A stretch of 64,000 nucleotides of DNA from Calendula officinalis (taxonomy: Eukaryota > Streptophyta > Magnoliopsida > Asterales > Asteraceae), in NCBI GenBank assembly GCA_963853835.1, contig OY970820.1:35922873-35986872 (forward strand). The letters run 5' to 3'. Within the stretch, counting starts at the first letter, position 1. Every line of letters begins with the position of its first letter. This document shows positions 11,376 through 21,191 of this stretch, piece by piece. The position numbers and the translations under genes are program-made. The notes under the pieces are model-generated. The model was given only the letters and a program-made list of their open reading frames with translations. It made no database searches and had not been told where the DNA came from.

Positions 11376-13678
11376 TGTAACACCTCAATTTTTAAAATAT
11401 ATTTTAAAACATATTTTTAAATAAAAATACTACAAAGTCCGATATCCAAAAATACGGTTTAACAAAAACCTTTTCAAAAGTTTATCAGAATTATAAAATA
11501 CGGTGTTACAAAGATAATATCATGACCATAGGATAACGGGATCTACCTATAAGCTCTCGACCTAAACATCTCAAGGCCACTTCTATCGCGACCTTCTAAA
11601 CCTTCAATCTCGAACCTGAGTACATAGCCAAAAATAAAGTAGTACGTGAGACAAAATAGTCTCGTGAGATACATGGGTTTTCGACCCATTCTCAAATATA
11701 ATAAAAGTCATATTCATTACTTTTCTTTATTCATTTACTACTTATTAACTCGTGATCTTATCATTTTCATACATATATACTAGTAAGCTAACCAAAAGCT
11801 TACTCTCATCAAAATCACATACTTGTAAGCTATCCTTGCTTACAAACACTTTATCACATACGCTACGGACCTCTCCGAAGCAAACTCCCCGATGTGGGTT
11901 ATCTAGGTAAACTCCCCCGTATCCGGGTTATCTATTGTTCCCCCGATTTCTGGGTTATCTGAAACTCCCCCGTTTTCCGGGTTATCTATTTCTCGACACA
12001 CTACCCTTGCGCAGGGTGGTACCGCCCCAAGTAGGTGTCACTAACTCCCCCAACTTGTGTGGGTTAACTATGATCCGGATACTTTTCTCAACACATATTA
12101 AAATCATCAAACACGGGCCTATGCCCCAATAATACATGCTCAAACATAAATTAGAATGTATCTATTCTAATTATCACATTATTCTCGTTTCTTATTCAAT
12201 TTCAATATTGACTTTACCAAGTCCTTTATTAAATAAAACATATTTATCATTTATCAAAATCATATTACTTTAACTTCTCTTGACTAGAATATAAATTCAT
12301 CTTTAGTCACTTTATACTTATTCTCCTAGCAAATCAATCACTACTTTTATTAGTATAATATACTAATCAATATTTGAAACTTGAAAATCATTGTCATTAG
12401 CTTTATTAATAAATATTATTAATAAACCATATATCTTACTTTCTAATTCATACTCTTAATCATACATCATATTAGAATTATTAATCACTTTTTCATTATC
12501 ATAATCTCTTTCAAAATCATTAGTCATTTAGACATACTTAGATAGTCTAATATTTGCATTTTCTTATCTTTTCAATCATATCTTTATTAAAAACATTTAT
12601 TAATAAAGACTCATAAAACATCATAGTTTTCAAAATCATTTGCTATGTACTCAGTAAAAGTCTCATGTACTCACCTTAGCCAAGCTAAATCCAAATCGTG
12701 TTTATCAACACGAATCCTTGCATCCCACCATTGGAGCACCTTCTATCCTTAGGTCTTCTTGACCTATCATCAACATATCCACATACTCTAGTTATTATCC
12801 ATAACTAGTCACTAATAAAAAAAAAATAACCTTATTAACCACCATGTTCATCCAACTTGGTGGAATCTCAAACCCTAGTTTAAGATTTCCATCATCAAAA
12901 ACCAAATCCAACAAGAACACAAGGTTCTTAAGCTTACAAAGAGTGTTCTACACTCATCTTAGTCATCTTCCCCATAGATAACTTGGTAGGTTACCAAAAC
13001 CACCATTTCCCCCCAAATAAAGCTCGTAACTAGCTAGATAACATCAAATCCATGCTATGAACACATTTTCCTTGACAATATGTTGTAGATTTGAGTTATA
13101 TAAACCTAATTTCATCACCCATTAGAAACCCTCCAACTAGGATTTGCATACTTCACCATTTTCACCCAAAAACATCATCCATAACTAAAAGGAGTAGAGA
13201 TTTACCTTATACTTCAACAATGGAGTGATAATCTTCAAGATTGAGTGTGAAAATCGGTTCCAATGGCCTCCTTACATTCAAAATTGTCTACTCACACTTG
13301 GGAGGAAGTTCTAGGGTTTGGAAATGAGAGAAATGGCCAAAATCCCGATTTATGCTGTCCAGGCACCTTCGTGGCACGAAATCAATTCTTCGTGGCACGA
13401 AGTTTGGCGGGGCTATCTTCGTGACACGAAACTGAAAATTCGCGTTCAGCGGATCTCGAAAACAAGTTTTCGTCTCACTTCGTGACACGAAAATGTGCAG
13501 GTCTACACTTTCACTTCTCCAACTTACTATTTACCAACTTTTGACCCGTCTCCAAATAATGCAAGTCATAACCGATCGCCTACCCATTTTAACACCTTCA
13601 AGGCTCAATTTAATTTTTTTCACATTTAATTTATAATATTTCCATTTAAATAATTAACCGAAATTTACGGTCGTTACA
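11376..13678 (-). repeat. LTR of gag-only element 1 (3' LTR)
   Basis: 2303 bp, TGTAACACCTC to GGTCGTTACA on the plus strand. It has about 25-bp tandem units with the theme ACTCCCCCGNNNNCCGGGTTATCT at 11884-11995, and a palindrome cluster of TTCGTG(A/G)CACGAA type at 13360-13495. On the minus strand it contains AAGGTGAGTACATGAGAC, a consensus-like splice donor shared with element 2. Confidence 0.9.
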
Positions 13679-16130
13679 ACTATCTTCTCCTTAAAAGGAT
13701 TCCGTCCTCGGAATCAACTCAAATATTGTCTGATCTACAATCGACCGAGCATTCCGCTTCCATTCGCTCGTATCCATTAACTTCAAACTTCCCAATCATG
13801 ATCCTATAACAATAATCCATTTACAGGCACTTAACACTATTATGCCCAAACGGGTCACAAATCCATCTTAAGCCCTTAATACCACAAACGGGTCAAAATT
13901 CCATAACACGACTATAACACTTCCAATTATTTAACCAATCCTTTTATCCACATAAGGATGATATAACCCAATCATTACTATTAACAAATTAATCGAAACG
14001 ATAGTCAACGTCTAGTTTTGACCAAGTTGTCATCATTGTCTAATCTTTGACTTAAGCACCAAGTCAACTATACTTTGACAATTTCCACACTCACTAAAGG
14101 TTCCATTAATCATCATTTCCTTTACAATCGACCTTACATTCATGGTTCATCAACAATCATACTCGATTCTCAAACTCGACTCGAAACAACCAACGGTCAA
14201 AGTGGCACCCTCCGACTATAATTATTTCCATTAATCAATTAACCATTATCATACACATATAGACGATACATTATGATCTTATCATTGCCTAACCATTCTA
14301 AGCGAAAGTCAAAACCCAATTTTGACCAAAGTCAACAATCCACAAATCTTGACCAAATCTTGACCCGTAAAGTCAAACTAACTTTGCAAAATTCACACAC
14401 TCTCTACTAGTGAGTCATCACTTCCCAAGATTTTTGTTTCCGATTCCGATATTTACATTTCCTTTCTCAATTGTTCCCTTTTTCCTCGGTTTCAATTTCC
14501 ACAACCGATTAACAATTTCCATCTAGAGCAATACCAATCTGTATCGCTTTTTAACTCTCATTTAAATACTTATACCATTTACAATTTCTTTCAAATATTC
14601 TCATACCACACTTGCAATTCTCGATTACCGGCTTTTGAGCCTCATTCACATCAAATTGTGACCTAACCGCTTATCATCCGATTTTCTCCACTCATCGGCT
14701 ACCATTAAGCTCTGCTTCCTATAAGCATCTATTTCCATAATTTATATACTTGTAGGCATCTACTACACCTACCTATACTTAAACACGACCCGTGTTTTCA
14801 ACCCAAGTTCTCATTTTCCATAAAATTATGTCAATAATTAACCATACGGTCCTACATACAACAGATACAAACATCATAGTACTGACACATCTCATCATAC
14901 TTTAACTATCAAATTAAGATAATCGGAAAGCCTCCAATCCATCAAGATCAAAACTGTCACAATGATCGGAAAACCTCCAATCCAAAGTGACTCATCCAAT
15001 CTCATCAATCAGAAAGCCTCCGATCCAATGATATCCAAACTTTCTCATTCTGTCTTGCATACCATACTAGTATGCATCACATAACTTTAACACTTTCTTA
15101 CCCAACTAGTCGCATATCTATTCATCATACAATTATCACATTCTTTATTCGACTTACAAATCTCCACATTTCACATAATATTATCTTCCTAATATCATAT
15201 GCTTTTCATAGACCATTACTCCCACTTATACTTTTATACCACACGGTATACACATAATCATTTCTAGTGTTTTCCACCAATCTACTCATTTATCGATCGT
15301 ATTTAGTCGATTCATTTTCTCATCATCAAAATTTTCAATCTTTCTTTCACCACTTAGGTAACCACTATTGCATTCAATTATCCACATTTTTACCGAATCA
15401 CACGGTCAAGTCGAGTCAACCCATTGACTCTGATCCATAATCCACACATAAACTATCACACTTTTTCTATGTCATTTTTTTTCAATAATTAATTGTTACC
15501 CTTGACTTAGCATACCATTTCTATGACATTTTACCATTAATTATCATTTTACCCCTAGTATCGAATCCATCATCCATGATACAAACTTTTGACATAACTA
15601 ATTGCCAACTTTTACTCCACCATTTTCAATTACCAAAATGCGTTGTTCCCGACACTTATTCTTTCCAACATATTTTCTATTTACGAGTTTTAAGACCTCA
15701 CTTTATATTTAATCATTCTTTTCTTTACCATTCTCATATGACTGTACTTCATCAATTATCCTTATTCTCGTAAAATGCTACAATTTTACTTTTGAATTTT
15801 TTTTTTCCTTCTATGATTTCCCATCCATAACTTCCATTCCTTCTACGTCTTAGTACTTACACGTACTACCATCCTTTCATTAAAATCATTTACTATTCCT
15901 GTGATTCTCCTTTGTGACATCCCCGTGATAACATATCTTTCAATATCCTAATCATTCGCGACACACCAATCGACGACTCACCCAGATACATCATACCTAT
16001 ACTCATAGCGAACCGGGGAGATTGTTCCCGAAATACGGTTCCACATCAAACAATTCATCTACAGTTATATACGCCATTTCACTTAAACACTAAATCGTGC
16101 CATAATTAACCAATAAACCATGACCTCATA
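13679..16130 (-). other. Non-coding 3' interior of element 1 with polypurine end
   Basis: The minus-strand end reads ATTCCGAGGACGGAATCC (about 13705-13722) then CTTTTAAGGAGAAGATAG up to the LTR, matching the end of element 2. Several phrases (for example AAAGGATTGGT and TTTTGACCCGT on the minus strand) also match element 2. Units with CGGAAAGCCTCCAATCC recur at 14920-15030. No coding potential is seen. Confidence 0.7.
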
Positions 16131-16640
16131 CCATCAGTTTTGTAAATGAGGAAAACTTACCACACTTTTGCATTTTTCTCATCAACATGATTTGACGAAC
16201 TTGAACGCGATTTTCTTTCTTTGTTGACTCTAAGCTACCATCTAACTTCCTCTTTTCTCCACTTGGTGGCGCTTCATGGATCTTTCGTTGAATTACCTTC
16301 TCCTCATTCCTAGCAATAAATCCTCTTAGAAATTTTCCAAGTACACTTTCGGGACAAAACTTCCCTAACAATCTACCCGCGAACTCCTTCCACGATATCT
16401 TGTACCACAGTCTCTTTTCCAATGCTTCGATGATCGCATCCCGCCGCGACCACGCATCACTCTCCCAGTAGACGAGCTGTAGAAGTTACCACATCTTCCT
16501 CCGAACATTTGCTACTCTTTAACACTTGCTCAGTTTCACGAATCCACCGAATCACAACCTCCGGTTTGGTACTTCCCAATTACACATCCAACTCATACGC
16601 CATAAATGTCTTGAACGAACATCATTCCCTTTCTTATGAT
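16130..16640 (-). pseudogene. Degenerate gag of element 1
   Basis: On the minus strand, short phrases match the Gag at 52831-54120: FKTFMAYE-like, a RWIRETE stretch, SSKCSEEDVV, and ISWKEFAGRLLGKFCPES where element 2 has MSWDAFTARLRKKFCPD. Stops and frame shifts separate them, and no zinc knuckles remain. In intact elements this protein forms the capsid; this copy cannot. Confidence 0.75.
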
Positions 16641-16957
16641 TCGGAATCACTACCATCATCACCGCGACATGACGAAACTCAATTATAATTTCTCTTCTTG
16701 TGGAGCGTGTCGTCTTCTTGAGTTCACCCTTTTGTTATACCAATATTTTAACCGTTAGAACTCAAATGATTGACTCAAAGGTCAATTATTACCCATAAAG
16801 CCCAAAACATCATCTTTCCTCTTAGGAATCAATCCTTTTTATACTCATACTTTACGGCCTCTAACGACTAATCATGGACATCCTATGGAAACATATGGTC
16901 CTACAAGCATAGCTTAAGACTAGGAAGGTCAAACCTACCTAATTCACTTAAACTTTA
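16641..16957 (-). other. Leader of element 1 between primer site and gag
   Basis: Untranslated leader on the minus strand. Next to the primer site it reads TTTAAGTGAATTAGG(T)(A)GG, then TAGTCTTA, as in the leader of element 2. No gene is present. Confidence 0.55.
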
Positions 16958-16969
16958 GCTCTGATACCA
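16958..16969 (-). other. Primer binding site of element 1 (initiator Met tRNA)
   Basis: GCTCTGATACCA is the reverse complement of TGGTATCAGAGC, the usual primer site complementary to initiator tRNA-Met in plant LTR elements. It is 3 bp from the LTR edge and fixes the element's orientation as minus. Confidence 0.95.
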
Positions 16970-16972
16970 AGT

Positions 16973-19112
16973 TGTAACACCTCAATTTTTAAAATATCTT
17001 TTAAAACATATTTTTAAATAAAAATACTACAAAGTCCGATATCCAAATATACGGTTTAACAAAAACTTTTTCAAAAGTTTATCAGAGTTATAAAACACGG
17101 TGTTACAAAGATAATATCATGACCATAGGATAACGGGATCTACCTATAAGCTCTCGAGCTAAACATCTCAAGGCCACTTCTATCGCGACCTTCTAAACCT
17201 TCAATCTCGAACCTCAGTACATAGCCAAAAACAAAGTAGTACGTGAGACAAAATAGTCTCGTGAGATACATGGGTTTTCGACCCATTCTCAAATACAATA
17301 AAAGTCATATTCATTACTTTTCTTTATTCGTTTACTACTTATTAACTCATGATCTTATCATTTTCATACATATATACTAGTAAGCTAACCAAAAGCTTAC
17401 TCTCATCAAAATCACATACTTGTAAGCTAGCCTTGCTTACACACACTTTATCACATACGCTACGGACCTCTCTGAAGCAAACTCCCCCGATGTGGGTTAT
17501 CTAGGTAAACTCCCCCGTTTCCGGGTTATCTATTGTTCCCCCGATTTCTGGGTTATCTGAAACTCCCCCGCTTTCCGGGTTATCTATTTCTCGACACACT
17601 ACCCTTGCGCAGAGTGGTACCGCCCCAAGTAGGTGTCACTAACTCCCCCAACTTATGTGGGTTAACTATGATCCAGATCCTTTTCTCAACGCATATTGAA
17701 ATCATCAAACACGGGCCTATGCCCCAATAATACATGCTCAAACATAAATTAGAATGTGTCTATTCTAATTATCATATTATTCTCGTTTCTTATTCAATTT
17801 CAATATTGACTTTACCAAGTCCTTTATTAAGTAAAACATATTTATCATTTATCAAAATTATATTACTTTAACTTCTCTTTGACTAGAATATAAATTCATC
17901 TCTAGTCACTTTATACTTATTCTCCTAGCAAATCAATCACTACTTTTATTAGTATAATATACTAATCAATATTTGATACTTGAAAATCATTGTCATTAGC
18001 TTTATTAATAAATATTATTAATAAACCATATATCTTACTTTCTAATTCATACTCTTAATCATACATCATATTAGAATTATTAATCACTTTTTCATTATCA
18101 TAATCTCTTTCAAAATCATTAGTCATTTAGACATACTTAGATAGTCTAATATTTGCATTTTCTTATCTTTTCATTCATATCTTTATTAAAAACATTTATT
18201 AATAAAGACTCATAAAACATCATAGTTTTCAAAATCATTTGCTATGTACTCAGTAAAAGTCTCATGTACTCACCTTAGCCAAGCTAAATCCAAATCGTGT
18301 TTATCAACACGAATCCTTGCATCCCACCATTGGAGCACCTTCTATCCTTAGGATTTCTTGACCTATCATCAACATATCCACATACTCTAGTTATTATCCA
18401 TAACTAGTCACTAATGAAACAAATATAACCTTCTTAACCACCAAGTTCATCCAACTTGGTGGAATCTCAAACCCTAGTTTAAGATTTCCATCATCAAAAA
18501 TCAAATCCAACAAGAACACAAGGTTCTTAAGCTTACAAAGAGTGTTCTACACTCATCTTAGTCATCTTAACCATAGATAACTTGGTAGGTTACCCAAACC
18601 ACCATTTTCCCCCAAATAAAGCTCGTAACTAGCTAGATAACATCAAATCCATGCTATGAACACATTTTCCTTGACAATATGTTGTAGATTTGAGTTATAT
18701 AAACCCAATTTCATCACCCATTACAAACCCTCCAACTAGGGTTTGCATACTTCACCATTTTCACCCAAAAACATCATCCATAACTAAAAGGAGTAGAGAT
18801 TTACCTTATACTTCAACAATGGAGTGATAATCTTCAAGATTGAGTGTGAAAATCGGATCAGCGGATCACGAAAACAAGTTTCTATCTCACTTCGTGACAC
18901 GAACTCAAATCTTCGTGACACGAAAATGTGCAGATCTACACTTTCACTTCTCCAACTTACTATTTACCAACTTTTGACCCGTCTCCAAATAACGCAAGTC
19001 AAAACCGATCGCTTACCCATTTTAACACCTTCAAGGCTCAATTTAAATATTTTTCACATTTAATTTATAATATTTCCATTTAAATAATTAACCGAAATTT
19101 ACGGTCGTTACA
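16973..19112 (-). repeat. LTR of gag-only element 1 (5' LTR), with internal deletion
   Basis: 2140 bp, closely similar to 11376-13678. Near 18850 it lacks roughly 190 bp present in the other LTR (about 13257-13450). This removes most of the palindrome cluster; some TTCGTGACACGAA units remain at 18889-18930. Scattered substitutions show that the insertion is not recent. Confidence 0.9.
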
Positions 19113-19124
19113 CGGTCTATAACA
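19113..19124 (+). mobile_element. Copia 3' LTR, right end
   Basis: CGGTCTATAACA. It ends in the inverted match of the LTR start (TGTTAGGACC against TGTTATAGACC on the other strand). This is proposed as the end of the LTR interrupted at 11375. Confidence 0.45.
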
Positions 19125-19870
19125 TTTCTTGTGTTGAGTCCCACCGACAAACAACACGATTTTGGTTGGTTGCAATTTTTTCCCCTTTTGGCGTGCTTTT
19201 TCAGTGGTCATGTCTTGTGTGGTTGGTTGTGAGGGTTGTGACCATACTGGAGGTGGATTTTGTTGAAGTTGTTGAAATCTTTAGTTCAACATTGTAAAAT
19301 GTTGTTGTTCATGTTGTTAGAAGAGTTGCTTTTGGTTAAGGCCAGCATGGAATATTGAGTACCATACGCTGGTATTTCCCAATTTTGGGTGGATGGTATT
19401 GATTATTGGGACAATGGTGAGCCGGCTTGCCCCATTGCGAACATATTGTTCATCCAATCGTTTGGTTGTTGAGACATTATTTTGGGTAATTGGAAGAAAA
19501 AGTGTAGAAAAGAATATAGAGTTTGTAGAGAGTTGCATGGAGAAAATGTTGTGAGTGAAAAGAGTATTTGTAACTAGTTATATAATAAAAAAAAAGTAAA
19601 CAAATTCGAAAAATGTTGTGAGTGAAAAGAGTATTTATAACTAGTTATATAATAAAAAAAGTAAAAAAATTCGAAAAATGATGTTGCCAGATGGCTAGTC
19701 CATGTGCCGCCCTCCCATTGGGCTGTTAATCTCATGGCTCGACCAGCGCATGAGCTCGCTGGCGTGGCGGGCGGTGTAGTGGCGGGTGGAGTTCGGCCGA
19801 TGTGGCCACTTGGAAAGGCTCCCTCGTTAACATACCGAACTCTCTAAGAAGGAATGTAATGTATAATATT
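19125..19870 (-). mobile_element. Transposon-like fragment, possibly PIF/Harbinger-related
   Basis: On the minus strand a TATA-containing stretch (about 19570-19650) and a leader precede a short frame beginning near 19477 with MSQQPNDWMNNMF; it breaks down after about 25 codons. The GC-rich 19690-19830 stretch beyond resembles the end region of a DNA transposon. No clear terminal repeats or target duplication were found, so the class is uncertain. Confidence 0.35.
19543..19678. repeat. 67-bp tandem duplication
   Basis: AAAATGTTGTGAGTGAAAAG through AACTAGTTATATAATAAAA to AAATTCG occurs twice in direct tandem with few differences. It covers the TATA-like part of the preceding fragment. Confidence 0.85.
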
Positions 19871-20377
19871 AATTGATGATAGAATTTAACATGTAATTTT
19901 TGTTTACATATAATTTGTAGATCTTTAGATTTTTTATTATTGATGATTAGTGTTAGGTAATTTAATTGGAATTAAGCAAACATGATGTGATGTAACCTAT
20001 ACACATTTAGAATCTAAGTATTTGCTTAATATGTTCAAGCTCAAATTATAATGAGGAGTTAAGTTAATATTTTTGGTTGTTCTGTCACAAAAATTCTAAT
20101 CCATAATACCGACATGTATATTTACACAATATACAGACATTAGATATACGTTACGTACATTTGTGTAGATGTGCATCTACTAAGAAAAATTAAAAAACTA
20201 ATGACAAGCACGTTTTTAGAAAACTAATGACAAGCACATTTTTTAGAAATAGTTTTCTAAAATTTAAAAAACTAGCAAGTAACTAAGAAAACTAGATACA
20301 ATTAAAAAACTAATGACAAGCACGTTTGAGTATCGATCTAGCTATTTGATAACGATCACGGATCACACAATTTTTTA
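19871..20377. other. AT-rich intergenic DNA
   Basis: No gene is seen. The phrase AAACTAATGACAAGCAC occurs three times between about 20195 and 20325, a small local repeat. Confidence 0.6.
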
Positions 20378-20555
20378 GAGTAAATTACACGAATGGTCCC
20401 TGTAATTTACATAATGTTTTGGATTTGGTCCCTAAGTCTCAGTAATTACACTTGTAGTCACTGTGGTTTACACTTCGTATTGGTTTTAGTCCCTAATACT
20501 AACAGCCGTTAAAATTTGTTGTTAACTTTCTCTAAATGACTAAAATACCCTTTTT
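20378..20555 (+). repeat. Left MULE terminal inverted repeat
   Basis: Runs from GAGTAAATTACACG to AAAATACCCTTTTT and matches the reverse complement of 24202-24379 with scattered substitutions and small indels. Confidence 0.85.
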
Positions 20556-21191
20556 AAAATTTCTCTTCTCTCTCTTCCTTCTTCCACAACCCCACACTTT
20601 CTCTCTCTACAACCTTAAACTCACCGGAAATTTCACAGTCAACCACCACCATTGAAGAAGCTGCTTCATTCGCCACCATTAAAGAACACAGAGTAAACAC
20701 CATGAAAGCAGCAGCCATTATCACGTTCATGATCTGGGTTTTTTCAAGAATCAAAACGCAGATCTGAGATGGAAATTCTTCATCGAAGTGTAATTCTGGA
20801 AATCGATTAGTTTGCTTAAAGATCTAAGATGCAGATCTGAGTTCAACCATCAACAACGCCTCAACATCGCCACAACTTCCACCCTCATCAATGTTTAGGT
20901 TTTCCGTCGCCACCATCGTATTGAGCTTCCATCAAAATCGATTACTTGCTTGAAGAATAGGGTTTTGTTGCAGGTTTGCTTGAAATTTTCTTTGTGAAAA
21001 ACGAAATGGGTTTTAGAAATGAGGCAGTCGGAGCATATTCCGATGGGATCCACGGCCTTGTACACTCATTCGCCAGAGAAGATGCATTCTCGAGGTCATT
21101 CTCCGGAGAAGATGAACGTCCTGTGGTGGATATGGTGGCGGATCTGTGGCCCCATGGCGACCCGACGAAGACAACATGTGAAGAATAAAGG
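20556..21191 (+). other. MULE interior, left part (possible captured gene sequence)
   Basis: Gene-like text: a CT-rich leader-like stretch, then a GC-richer segment open in several frames at 20976-21188, for example a plus frame with HGLVHSFAREDAFSRSF. It is open on both strands, so the true strand cannot be fixed by eye and I do not recognise a family. It was contiguous with 23957-24201 before the LTR insertion. Confidence 0.4.

Larger units (their letters stand above)
11376..19112 (-). mobile_element. Complete gag-only (pol-less) Ty3/gypsy-type LTR element
   Basis: Two related LTRs (11376-13678 and 16973-19112) enclose a 3.3-kb interior. The reverse complement of the initiator-Met-tRNA primer site (16958-16969) lies beside the right LTR and the polypurine side beside the left one, so the element runs on the minus strand. 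The interior has only a broken gag; no protease, RT or integrase motif is visible. The flanks are CGGCG and CGGTC, an imperfect 5-bp duplication. It resembles the element at 50004-58568 in primer site, leader and 3' non-coding part. Confidence 0.82.
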
